Shown in pieces: positions 1 to 6,874 of a stretch of DNA of 26,552 nucleotides. Each line of letters starts with the position of its first letter. The first letter of the stretch is position 1. The position numbers and the translations under genes were made by a program. The stretch spans positions 1-26,552 of the forward strand of contig CAJUKM010000019.1 in NCBI GenBank assembly GCA_910587535.1, written 5' to 3'. Source of the DNA: an uncultured Bacilli bacterium (GTDB taxonomy: Bacteria > Bacillota_I > Bacilli_A > RF39 > UBA660). Under the pieces are notes generated by a model, which saw nothing but the letters and a program-made list of their open reading frames with translations, ran no database searches and had not been told where the DNA came from.

Positions 1-668
1 GAGACAATTATAATAATAATGTCGGAAAAATCAAGGGAGTTGTCAAAGGAGTATCTGTTGATAACAATATATATATAAATCAAAATAATATTCCTAATTA
101 TTTATTAAATAATATAAAAATTAGAAAAGTGATGCTACATGAAGATAATCGTGAAACACTTAATAGTTTGATCAATAAATATCCTCTGTCTTATGGAGAA
201 AATACTTATGTAATTTGGACTAATTATAGTAAGAATTTTGAAGATCTAAAATATTATTGTGAAGTATTAAAAATATTTTCGATAATAATAACAATAATAT
301 TTTCGGTAATATCTATTTATTTCTTATTTAATTATGTTAAATCAAATATTGAATTACATAATAAAAATATAGCTATTTTAAAATCTCTTGGGGTATCAAA
401 TTTTAAAATAATGTTAACATTTCTTTACAAAACAATAAACTTAACAATTATTGCATTTATTTATGCTTTATTATCATTTGTTATTTTAAGATTTATTATC
501 AATACAACAGTTAGCAATATTTTAGCTTTTAAAGTAAATATTATACCAATAAGCTTATATTTATTATTAATACCAATTTTATCGTTGGTTATAAATTACA
601 TACTTTCTTTATTAACTTTTAATAAGATCAAAAGAACATATCCTCAAACTTTATTAAAAAAAATATAA
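1..668 (+). CDS. FtsX-type ABC transporter permease, C-terminal part
   Basis: The reading frame is open from base 3, so the gene begins before the window; the internal GTG at 129 is probably not the start. About 220 residues are visible: a stretch that should lie outside the membrane, then three hydrophobic segments (near positions 270-330, 420-500 and 540-610). Between the first and second is a charged loop with the motif IAILKSLGVS, which is typical of the FtsX/MacB permease domain. Such permeases pair with a cytoplasmic ATPase and work in lipoprotein or peptide export, or in sensing. The partner ATPase is not in the window, so the substrate cannot be named. The gene ends with TAA just before the terminator of the opposite-strand tRNA-Cys. 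Confidence 0.75.
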   Translation, partial: DNYNNNVGKIKGVVKGVSVDNNIYINQNNIPNYLLNNIKIRKVMLHEDNRETLNSLINKYPLSYGENTYVIWTNYSKNFEDLKYYCEVLKIFSIIITIIFSVISIYFLFNYVKSNIELHNKNIAILKSLGVSNFKIMLTFLYKTINLTIIAFIYALLSFVILRFIINTTVSNILAFKVNIIPISLYLLLIPILSLVINYILSLLTFNKIKRTYPQTLLKKI

Positions 669-710
669 ATTTATACAAATTTTATGTATTTTAGATAAAA
701 GTCTGCAATA

Positions 711-735
711 AATAAAAAAAAGGCTATTCGCCTTT
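711..735 (-). terminator. Intrinsic terminator of tRNA-Cys
   Basis: On the minus strand AAAGGC and GCCTTT form a 6-bp stem around a GAATA loop, followed by a run of eight or more T residues. It lies 14 bases after the CCA end of the tRNA. Confidence 0.8.
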
Positions 736-748
736 ATAACTATCATTT

Positions 749-823
749 TGGAGGAACCGACCAGATTTGAACTGGTGATCAAGGTGTTGCAGACCTATGC
801 CTTAGCCACTTGGCTACGGTTCC
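749..823 (-). tRNA. tRNA-Cys (GCA)
   Basis: A full cloverleaf can be drawn on the minus strand: acceptor arms GGAACCG and CGGTTCC, T arm containing GGTTCAAATC-type bases and an encoded CCA. The anticodon loop CTGCAAC gives anticodon GCA. The discriminator base is U73, the usual cysteine identity element. One T-T mismatch sits at the base of the anticodon stem. It is a single-gene unit with its own promoter and terminator. Confidence 0.95.
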
Positions 824-870
824 AAATATGTGAAAATGTAACTTTAAAGCAATCTTTCACGTGTAATTGT

Positions 871-899
871 ATTTTACAATATAATTGAATCAAAGTCAA
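871..899 (-). promoter_or_regulatory. Promoter of tRNA-Cys
   Basis: The minus strand carries TTGACT, 17 bases, then TAAAAT. The predicted transcript start is about 40 bases before the tRNA 5' end. The leader contains a GTGAAA/TTTCAC inverted repeat. Confidence 0.65.
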
Positions 900-1043
900 T
901 GAATTCTCCTCTGATTGGTTTATTTTATGCTAGAGGAAGTTAAAAAATGATACTAATGTATGTAAGTTTGAAAAGAAGCAATAATATATGTGGTCATTAC
1001 AAAGTAAATTATGTAGTTTATCAGTTATATTTCTATAAACAAT

Positions 1044-1072
1044 TTGAATTTTTTATATAATTTTGGTATACT
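1044..1072 (+). promoter_or_regulatory. Sigma-A-type promoter for the 1093 gene
   Basis: TTGAAT, a 17-base spacer and TATACT. The predicted start point is near 1079, giving a very short leader with the SD sequence at its 5' end. Confidence 0.7.
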
Positions 1073-1092
1073 AAAAACAGGTGGTTTTTATT

Positions 1093-1602
1093 ATGGTAAA
1101 GAAAACTAAAAAAGTTAAATCCGATATTATAAGCGATACGAATGAAGATACTGATACTATAAGAAAGTTTATCATCATACTTGTGGGAGTAGCTCTAGTC
1201 ACTTTAGGCCTCTACTTTTTGTCATCTAAATATTTGATTAAAGATGGCGTTACTAAAGAGAAAGAACCTGTAGAAGAGCAGATTTCATATGATACAATCT
1301 TAGGCGGCAACATCTTTAACAGAAGTGAAGGAGAGTATTACGTACTCGCATATGATCCAGATTCTTTAAAAGCTAGTTATTACGCTGCTATATTGAATAA
1401 GTTTGACAAGAAGGATAGTAAGATCTATTATATGAACCTTTCTCTAGAAGCAAACAAGCAGTATGTAAAAGAAGAAGGAAATAAATCTGCTACTAAACCT
1501 AGTGAACTAGCGATCAAGGAGCCTACTCTTATAAAGATCAAAGATGGTAAAATCGAAAAGTATTTAGAGAATGTCGAAGACATAGAAAAGGAACTGAAGT
1601 GA
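1093..1602 (+). CDS. One-helix membrane protein, possible thioredoxin-like fold without cysteines
   Basis: I chose ATG 1093 because AGGTGG at 1079-1084 is a well-spaced SD; the in-frame GTG at 1081 lies inside that SD. The 169-residue product has a charged, Lys-rich N-terminus, one membrane helix at about residues 25-45 and a soluble domain outside the cell. The domain has a beta-alpha order (EYYVLAYDPDS near residue 82, then EPTLIKIKDGKIEKY) like the cis-Pro strand and hairpin of thioredoxin folds, but it has no cysteine, so redox chemistry is excluded. Function is unknown; the fold is my inference. It is a single-gene unit, with a promoter upstream and a terminator overlapping its stop codon. 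Confidence 0.7.
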   Translation: MVKKTKKVKSDIISDTNEDTDTIRKFIIILVGVALVTLGLYFLSSKYLIKDGVTKEKEPVEEQISYDTILGGNIFNRSEGEYYVLAYDPDSLKASYYAAILNKFDKKDSKIYYMNLSLEANKQYVKEEGNKSATKPSELAIKEPTLIKIKDGKIEKYLENVEDIEKELK

Positions 1603-1617
1603 TATTCAGTTTTTTTG
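1592..1617 (+). terminator. Terminator overlapping the stop codon of the 1093 gene
   Basis: AACTGAA and TTCAGTT form a perfect 7-bp stem around a GTGATA loop, followed by six or seven T residues. The stop codon TGA lies in the loop. Confidence 0.85.
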
Positions 1618-1684
1618 TAAATAAAATACTCTATTGGTGATTTTTTAAAGTGTTTGTGATATATTAAATATAGGATGTGAAACT

Positions 1685-2869
1685 GTGAAAAGAGATAAAA
1701 AAATATTCAGTTTTTTAGATGTTTCTATTATAGTATTAATAACCTCTTTAGTAATGTGTTTCCTAGGAGGAGCTTTAATATACAAGCATTTAGGCGGAGT
1801 AAACTTTTCACTGTTAGATGAAGATGCCCATTTACAAGAACTCATAGGAGCTTATAATAATCTTGTCGATAATTATTATTATACTTTAGATAAAAAAGAA
1901 CTTATAAACGGTGCGATCAATGGAATGTATTCAGTTACAGGAGATCCGTATACAACCTATTTAAACGAAGGTTCAGCTAACTCTTTAGAGGATTCTTTGA
2001 ATGGAAAGTATACTGGAATAGGTATTACGATAAAAAAGAATGACAATGACGATATGGAAATATACCAAGTTCATGAAGGGACGCCTGCACATAAAGCTGG
2101 ACTTCTAAAGGGGGACTTAATAAAGAAAGTCAATGGCGAAGAGGTAAACGGTAATACCGATATAACTGAAAAGATTAAATCTGCTAAATCCGTCGAATTA
2201 ACTATTATGAGATCAGGAGTAGAGTATACTTATAAAGTGAGTACAGCTAATCTAAATAAGCCAGTCGTCGAATCGATGACTTTCGTTCAAAATGGAAAAC
2301 GAATAGGATATATACGACTGACAATATTTAACAGTACTTGTGATATTCAAATAGGGGAACATTTGAGCAATCTAGAAAAAGATGGTATAGATGCTTTGAT
2401 ATTAGATTTGCGAGACAACACTGGTGGATATCTACAAATGGCCGAAAACATAGCGGAGATGTTTTTAGAAAAGGGAAAAGTAATATATTCTCTTGAAAGT
2501 AAAAACTCTATAGAGATTGCAAAAGATGAGACGAACGAAAGACGAACTTATCCGATATCCGTCATCATTAATAAGCATGCAGCAAGTGCTTCAGAAGTTT
2601 TAGCAGGTGCTCTTAAGTATTCTTATGGTGCGAAATTAGTCGGAAATAAAAGCTATGGAAAAGGTAAAGTCCAAGAGAAATCTAGCCTTTCTAGTGGAAC
2701 TGCAATAAAGTATACTACTGCTAGATGGCTCGTACCAAATGGAGAATGTATAGATGGAGTAGGACTTACACCAGACATAGAAGTGGATTTAGATTACGAT
2801 CAATTCGATCAAACAAATATATATACAGACTCACAAGTTATGAGAGCAGTGAACGACCTTGCCGGATAA
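1685..2869 (+). CDS. S41 family carboxyl-terminal processing protease (CtpA/CtpB-like)
   Basis: A 394-residue protease anchored by one N-terminal helix (about residues 12-33), with the rest outside the membrane. The order is helical N-domain, PDZ domain (about 108-190, with GTPAHKAGLLKGDLI) and S41 catalytic domain. The catalytic residues are visible: Ser303 in SASEVLAGAL, with Lys326 and Gln330 in SYGKGKVQ. The start is GTG with AGGA nine bases upstream. The family cleaves exported proteins near their C-termini; in Bacillus, CtpB takes part in the SpoIVFA cascade. It lies directly upstream of spo0A, where endospore formers have spoIVB, another PDZ protease but of a different catalytic family. 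A role in Spo0A-linked development is inference. A terminator separates it from spo0A. Confidence 0.92.
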   Translation: MKRDKKIFSFLDVSIIVLITSLVMCFLGGALIYKHLGGVNFSLLDEDAHLQELIGAYNNLVDNYYYTLDKKELINGAINGMYSVTGDPYTTYLNEGSANSLEDSLNGKYTGIGITIKKNDNDDMEIYQVHEGTPAHKAGLLKGDLIKKVNGEEVNGNTDITEKIKSAKSVELTIMRSGVEYTYKVSTANLNKPVVESMTFVQNGKRIGYIRLTIFNSTCDIQIGEHLSNLEKDGIDALILDLRDNTGGYLQMAENIAEMFLEKGKVIYSLESKNSIEIAKDETNERRTYPISVIINKHAASASEVLAGALKYSYGAKLVGNKSYGKGKVQEKSSLSSGTAIKYTTARWLVPNGECIDGVGLTPDIEVDLDYDQFDQTNIYTDSQVMRAVNDLAG

Positions 2870-2884
2870 AATTCGACAAGGTTT
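2859..2884 (+). terminator. Terminator overlapping the stop codon of the S41 protease
   Basis: The outer stem is CCTTG with CAAGG and the inner stem CGGA with TTCG, around a TAAAA loop; a short T run follows. The stop codon TAA is in the loop. The T run is weak, so read-through into spo0A is possible. Confidence 0.55.
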
Positions 2885-2947
2885 TACATTTCTTTACAAG
2901 GTGCGACAAAACATTTTCTAGTATTTTGTCAGTTAAAATTATATAAT
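2872..2947 (+). promoter_or_regulatory. Upstream region of spo0A with 0A-box-like motifs
   Basis: Three motifs resemble the Spo0A box TTTGTCRAA: CTTGTCGAA (minus strand, 2872-2880), TTTTGTCGC (minus strand, 2903-2911) and TTTTGTCAG (plus strand, 2924-2932). The last two form an inverted pair of GACAAAA and TTTTGTC. A TATAAT at 2942-2947 follows, without a good -35 at 17 bases, which fits activator dependence or another sigma factor. Self-regulation by Spo0A is inference. Confidence 0.4.
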
Positions 2948-2979
2948 AAAGGTGCGTGGTAAGGTAGAAGGAGATGCTT

Positions 2980-3738
2980 ATGAATAATAGAATACGCACG
3001 TTGTTAATAGATGATGATGTAAATCTCGTCAATGATGTTAAGAAGTATTTTAGTAGTTCAGCAGTAATCGATGTAAAATTTATTGGGCAAGACGGCGATA
3101 CAGGGTTGGAGCTTGCCAAAAATAATAAAGATTCTATAGATTTAGTTATTATGGATACTTTATTACCAGGGAAAGATGGCTTAAGTTTGCTTAAAGAATT
3201 TAAGGAAATGGGAGCCAAGTTTAAAATAATCCTTACTTCTAGTGTTAAAAACAGTTTAATTTTTAACAATATAGATAACTTCAATGTAAGTTATATTTTA
3301 TTAAAGCCTTATGGAATGACCGATTTAGAAAATATCGTAAGCTCTGTATTTAGTAAGGCTGAGGATCAAATAGCGAGTTTTCACCTGGAAGGAAAGATAA
3401 GTAAGATGTTACATTCTCTAGGAATACCTTCTCATATAAAGGGATATCAATATATCAGAGAGAGTATCATGCTTATTTATAATAACCCTTACATAATAGG
3501 TGGAATTACTAAGGAATTATATCCAGAAGTGGCAAACAAGTTTAGAACGACCAGTTCGAGAGTCGAAAGAGCCATAAGACACGCTATAGAAGTCAGTTGG
3601 AATAGAGGAGATTACGAATATATGGAAGAACTCTTTGGTCATAGCGTGGACTACGACAGAGCAAAACCTACAAATTCAGAATTTATAGCTACTGTAGCAG
3701 ACAAATTGAAACTAGATATCAATGCATATTCTAGATAG
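2980..3738 (+). CDS. spo0A: Stage 0 sporulation protein A, response regulator and transcription factor
   Basis: The 252-residue product matches Spo0A along its whole length. Residues 1-125 are a receiver domain with the acidic pocket DDD (11-13), phospho-acceptor Asp59 in VIMDTLLPGKDG and the conserved Lys109 in LLKPYG. Residues about 135-250 are the Spo0A DNA-binding domain, recognisable by SHIKGYQYIRE, TTSSRVERAIRHAIEV and AKPTNSEFIATVADKL. I prefer ATG 2980, since AGAAGGAG at 2966-2973 is six bases away, while ATG 2974 touches the SD. In sporulating Bacillota it is the phosphorelay-controlled master switch for sporulation and biofilm genes. All key residues are present, so it should be active. 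No other sporulation gene lies in the window. Confidence 0.96.
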   Translation: MNNRIRTLLIDDDVNLVNDVKKYFSSSAVIDVKFIGQDGDTGLELAKNNKDSIDLVIMDTLLPGKDGLSLLKEFKEMGAKFKIILTSSVKNSLIFNNIDNFNVSYILLKPYGMTDLENIVSSVFSKAEDQIASFHLEGKISKMLHSLGIPSHIKGYQYIRESIMLIYNNPYIIGGITKELYPEVANKFRTTSSRVERAIRHAIEVSWNRGDYEYMEELFGHSVDYDRAKPTNSEFIATVADKLKLDINAYSR

Positions 3739-3753
3739 CAATTTGTCTTTTTT
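3699..3753 (+). terminator. Terminator built from the 3' end of spo0A
   Basis: AGACAAATTG (3699-3708, inside the coding region) pairs perfectly with CAATTTGTCT (3739-3748) just after the stop, and T residues follow. The loop holds a second inner pair, CTAGA with TCTAG. The last ten codons of spo0A therefore form the terminator. Confidence 0.75.
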
Positions 3754-4066
3754 ATTTTAGATTTCTTTCTAGGAGCTCTAATCTTCTCATGATGTCCTCG
3801 ACATCGCTTTGTTTTGCAAGTGGTTTGTTTTTTATACTGTGATCATGAGCATCACTTTTGATTCGACTTCCACTATTGTTTTGATATCGGTTATTGATTA
3901 GCTGTTGTTGAGCAGCAGTGGTCAAAACTAATTGACCTACGAGTATCAGCCAGTTTCCTATCGAATTAAGTTCATCTGAGGTATAGTCGTCTTCAAGTAA
4001 TAGTCCAACAATAATTGCGGTGATCGTAAAAGCTTCAGGGTTCATATTAGGAGGAAATTCTCTCAT
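3752..4066 (-). CDS. Small conserved protein of unknown function
   Basis: A 104-residue protein starting at an ATG preceded by AAGGTGAGG. Residues about 8-60 contain a moderately hydrophobic stretch (AFTITAIIVGLLL) followed by an acidic turn (EDDYTSDEL) and a second hydrophobic helix (WLILVGQLVLTTAAQQQ). The C-terminal half is polar and ends in a short predicted coiled coil (VEDIMRRLELLERNLK). I do not recognise a function. It lies 58 bases after the Asn-rich protein, on the same strand, but a strong terminator lies between them. It converges on spo0A. Confidence 0.65.
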   Translation of the reverse strand: MREFPPNMNPEAFTITAIIVGLLLEDDYTSDELNSIGNWLILVGQLVLTTAAQQQLINNRYQNNSGSRIKSDAHDHSIKNKPLAKQSDVEDIMRRLELLERNLK

Positions 4067-4095
4067 GGCCTCACCTTAACTATATAATTTTATGC

Positions 4096-4126
4096 AAAAA
4101 AAAAGTTTCTTTGTCTGAAACTTTTT
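4096..4126 (-). terminator. Terminator overlapping the stop codon of the Asn-rich protein
   Basis: On the minus strand a perfect 10-bp stem (AAAAAGTTTC with GAAACTTTTT) surrounds a 7-base loop and continues into a run of T residues. The stop codon TAA overlaps the stem. Confidence 0.9.
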
Positions 4127-5165
4127 ATTTAGTGTTACCAGTTCTTTCCCATCCAGGAAGACTAGTAGAATAACTCCAAGTTGTCTCGCATGACTTTATC
4201 GGATCGATAGAGTTCCTCGTACATTTTTTGGTATCGTAATTGAAAATATAACTGTCTGTACATTCATACATAATATAATTATATAAATCATTTGCATAAC
4301 TTATGAACGAATATCCTATCGCTGGATTCTTCTTATTTGCAAGAGATGAATTGGTGAATGATACCTTCGTGCTAAATGGATTTCTTATTTCAAATTCACA
4401 TTTATTAGTTCTAGAATTTAACGTTCCCTCCTTACACGAAGTAGAGCATCTTTTATATTCATACATTATCTCTTTTGGTTTATTATTAGTTTGGTTGTTA
4501 TTATTGTTAGTATTACTGTTGTTATTGTTGTTGTTTGAATTATTCGATCCAGAATTGCTGTTATTTGGCTTAGATGGAGTACTAGTGTTAGGTTTATTGT
4601 TGTTATTTATAGATGATGTGTTATTATTATTGCTATTAACTGGTTTTTTATCTGGCTCTTTGTCTACAATTTCGTTACAAATTCCACCTATAGAATTCTC
4701 AGTACCTTTACAAATACCTCCATTACAATCTTCGAAGCATCCCACATATATTATTCTATAATCTTTATTTTTTCCACAAGTAAGAGATAGTTTCACTGCA
4801 TAGCTGTTTTCCAAACGTGTTACTTCTGCATAACTCTCGTTTGTGTCACACTTGTTATTGTTTTCATCAGTTATGTCGGTCAATATTTCCTTATTTATAA
4901 GTATCTTTAATCTGATAGTCTTTGAAGCATTCAATTCTACTGGTAAATTATCTTTTGTCAAATATTTTAGAGTAGCTGCCTCTAACTGATTTAGTTGATT
5001 AGTTAAATCGACTTCTTTTTCTTTTGGAGGTTCGACGATATCTTTTTTAGCACACTTGCTTACAGCTGTAACTATTCCCAATATTATCAAAATAGCTCCG
5101 ATTATCATAACGACTCTTTTAATGATGTTTCCCCAATCGATTTTATTTTCATTCTCTTCGTACAT
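4125..5165 (-). CDS. Membrane-anchored exported protein with Asn-rich linker and Cys-rich domains
   Basis: I chose ATG 5165 because AGGAGGTG lies about seven bases upstream; the in-frame GTG at 5174 lies in that SD. The 346-residue product has a charged N-terminus, one membrane helix (about residues 16-38) and a large exported part. An N-terminal domain (to about residue 165) contains several cysteines, including the dense group GCFEDCNGGICKG. A linker of about 65 residues is almost entirely Asn, Ser, Thr, Pro and Lys. A C-terminal domain has further Cys pairs (RCSTSC, TKKCTRN). The even spread of cysteines outside the membrane suggests disulfides. No known family is recognised. It follows the J-domain gene by 18 bases and shares its promoter. 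Confidence 0.75.
   Translation of the reverse strand: MYEENENKIDWGNIIKRVVMIIGAILIILGIVTAVSKCAKKDIVEPPKEKEVDLTNQLNQLEAATLKYLTKDNLPVELNASKTIRLKILINKEILTDITDENNNKCDTNESYAEVTRLENSYAVKLSLTCGKNKDYRIIYVGCFEDCNGGICKGTENSIGGICNEIVDKEPDKKPVNSNNNNTSSINNNNKPNTSTPSKPNNSNSGSNNSNNNNNNSNTNNNNNQTNNKPKEIMYEYKRCSTSCKEGTLNSRTNKCEFEIRNPFSTKVSFTNSSLANKKNPAIGYSFISYANDLYNYIMYECTDSYIFNYDTKKCTRNSIDPIKSCETTWSYSTSLPGWERTGNTK
4490..4640. repeat. Asn-codon triplet tract
   Basis: The part of the gene encoding the linker is a degenerate run of AAT/AAC codons (ATT/GTT on the plus strand) with uninterrupted runs of Asn. Such tracts can change length by slippage in whole codons. Confidence 0.6.
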
Positions 5166-5183
5166 GTGAAACACCTCCTTTTA

Positions 5184-6728
5184 TTAATAATTCATTTGTT
5201 TAGCTGATCCTTTAGCATCACTAACTACATTTTTGAATAGAGACGAATTATTTAATTCGTTTTGAGTAAATGTCGTTCCATTTACAGTGACCATTAAGTC
5301 ATCTCCTAAAGTTCCTGCGACTCCAGTCATTGCACCAGCCAATCTAGCCCATGCTATTCTTATGGCAGGCGCAGTAGTGTGACTTGCATTGAAACCGTCT
5401 AAAGTTTCATCAAATACCAATAATAATGCTGTATCAGTAAATGCTCGTTCTGAATAGATCAAGATATTATCTGGATCTTTTATCGCACCATTTAAGTATC
5501 CTTCCATAGCTCTCAATGTTTTAAGACCACTTTGTCCACCTATGAATAAGTCAGATACCTTAATAGATGATCCATAGTGTTTACTTCCACTCATAGCAGC
5601 ATTTATTGTAGGTGTTACAGCATTGCTTGCTACGTCGTTAATTATAGAATCTAAATCATCTAAATCATAGATAGATTCCATTCCGTTTGCACATTTAACT
5701 AATTCTTTTACTGTATCGATATCTAAACTTACTCCGTGATTCTTCCAACTTGCTTGTACGGATGCAGCGGCTGTATCGATTTTTTCTTTTGTTTGATCGA
5801 CAGCGTCTACTGGTTTTTTTCCTTCTTCTGGTTTTTCAGCAGGTTTTGTGTTTTCTGCCGGTTTACTTTCAGTATTAGTTGGTTTAGTATTCTCAACTGG
5901 TTTATTTTCACTATCAGTTTTTGCTGGATTGTTTTCTGATGGTCCTACTGGAACTTCTGGCATTTCAGATGGTTCTACTGAAATTTCTGGTCTTTCAGAA
6001 CGTGGGCTTATTATGACATCTTTACCACCAATTCTAGAAACTACGACGTTTCTATTATCTTTTTCTCCTCTGATAACTGCTTCTGTTTCTTTATCGTCTT
6101 TATCTTCTTTTGTATTTGAATTTGATTTCTTTCCTAAAAACATTCCTGCTGATAAAGCAGTTGCTCCTATTAAGACTACAATTACACCATTTCTAATTAT
6201 CACTTTTATTTTACTAGAAATTTTTCCAGTAGAGCTTGGCCCTAAAATTGGTGTACCTTTTTCGATATTATTCATATTATTTCCCCCTCTTTTGCGAGCT
6301 CGTTCAGCTTTTCTTTCAGTTTTCTCTTGTTTTCTACGAGTTTTTTCAGCTTCTTTTTCAGCTTTTTTTTGCTCTTTACGAGCTTGTCTAGCTTCTTTTT
6401 CAGCTTTCTTTTGCTCTTTATGAGCTTGTCTAGCTTTTTCTTCAGCTGCTTTTCTATATTTTTCGTTTTCTTCTTCTCTACGTTTTTCTTCTTTTGCTGT
6501 TTTTTGAGCCATTACGTTATCGTACATTCTATCATATTTTGCTTTTTTATCGGCTTTACTGAGTTCACTATAAGCATCGCTTGCTTCTTTAGCGCGCTTC
6601 TCAGCAGCTTTACTAGGATTTTTATCTGGATGGCATTCTTTCATAATATTTCTATAAGCTGTTTTGATTTCATCCTCAGTAGCATTTCTACTTACTCCTA
6701 ATATACTATAATAATCCTTAAATTCCAT
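5184..6728 (-). CDS. Membrane-crossing J-domain protein with exported C-terminal domain
   Basis: A 514-residue protein. Residues 1-68 are a complete J domain (DYYSILGV, with the HPD motif at 33-35), the part that stimulates Hsp70/DnaK ATPase activity. Residues 75-150 are a highly charged Lys/Glu/Arg/Ala coiled coil with repeats of ARQARKEQKKAEKE. One membrane helix lies at about 175-198. It is followed by a Pro/Glu/Lys/Thr-rich spacer (about 235-310) and a folded domain of about 200 residues that I do not recognise. There are no Gly/Phe or zinc-finger regions, so it is not DnaJ itself. The layout places the J domain in the cytoplasm and the C-terminus outside. AAGGGGG lies nine bases before the ATG. 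It is first gene of an operon with the Asn/Cys-rich protein. Confidence 0.85.
   Translation of the reverse strand: MEFKDYYSILGVSRNATEDEIKTAYRNIMKECHPDKNPSKAAEKRAKEASDAYSELSKADKKAKYDRMYDNVMAQKTAKEEKRREEENEKYRKAAEEKARQAHKEQKKAEKEARQARKEQKKAEKEAEKTRRKQEKTERKAERARKRGGNNMNNIEKGTPILGPSSTGKISSKIKVIIRNGVIVVLIGATALSAGMFLGKKSNSNTKEDKDDKETEAVIRGEKDNRNVVVSRIGGKDVIISPRSERPEISVEPSEMPEVPVGPSENNPAKTDSENKPVENTKPTNTESKPAENTKPAEKPEEGKKPVDAVDQTKEKIDTAAASVQASWKNHGVSLDIDTVKELVKCANGMESIYDLDDLDSIINDVASNAVTPTINAAMSGSKHYGSSIKVSDLFIGGQSGLKTLRAMEGYLNGAIKDPDNILIYSERAFTDTALLLVFDETLDGFNASHTTAPAIRIAWARLAGAMTGVAGTLGDDLMVTVNGTTFTQNELNNSSLFKNVVSDAKGSAKQMNY
6349..6432 (-). repeat. Two 42-bp tandem repeats in the J-domain gene
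   Basis: Positions 6349-6390 and 6391-6432 are nearly identical, and a partial third copy follows. Each encodes 14 residues of the coiled coil. Confidence 0.8.
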
Positions 6729-6761
6729 AAATAAAGTCCCCCTTTTTCTTTATTTGCCCAT

Positions 6762-6789
6762 ATTATACTTGTTTTTTTTAAAATGTCAA
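6762..6789 (-). promoter_or_regulatory. Consensus promoter of the J-domain operon
   Basis: The minus strand has TTGACA, 16 bases, then TATAAT: both hexamers match the sigma-A consensus exactly, with an A-rich spacer. This predicts strong, housekeeping-type expression of the J-domain protein and its neighbour. No CIRCE-type heat-shock operator (TTAGCACTC/GAGTGCTAA) is visible. Confidence 0.85.
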
Positions 6790-6844
6790 GCATTTTTTGA
6801 AACATAAAGTAAACCATTAAACCCTTATATTCACATGATAAAAA

Positions 6845-6853
6845 TGTTATACT
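6845..6853 (+). promoter_or_regulatory. Extended -10 promoter of polA-mutM
   Basis: TG, one base, TATACT forms an extended -10 element 21 bases before the ATG. The -35 region is poor. Confidence 0.55.
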
Positions 6854-6874
6854 ATATATATGAGGTGACTGAGG

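Noticed and set aside
4303..4761. Plus-strand ORF rich in Leu opposite the Asn-rich linker
   Set aside because: It is the antisense of AAT/AAC codons; it has no SD, and the minus-strand gene has a start, SD and operon context.
5736..6701. Several Phe/Ser-rich plus-strand ORFs opposite the J-domain gene
   Set aside because: They mirror the Lys/Glu-rich coiled coil. The minus-strand frame has a complete J domain and a consensus promoter.
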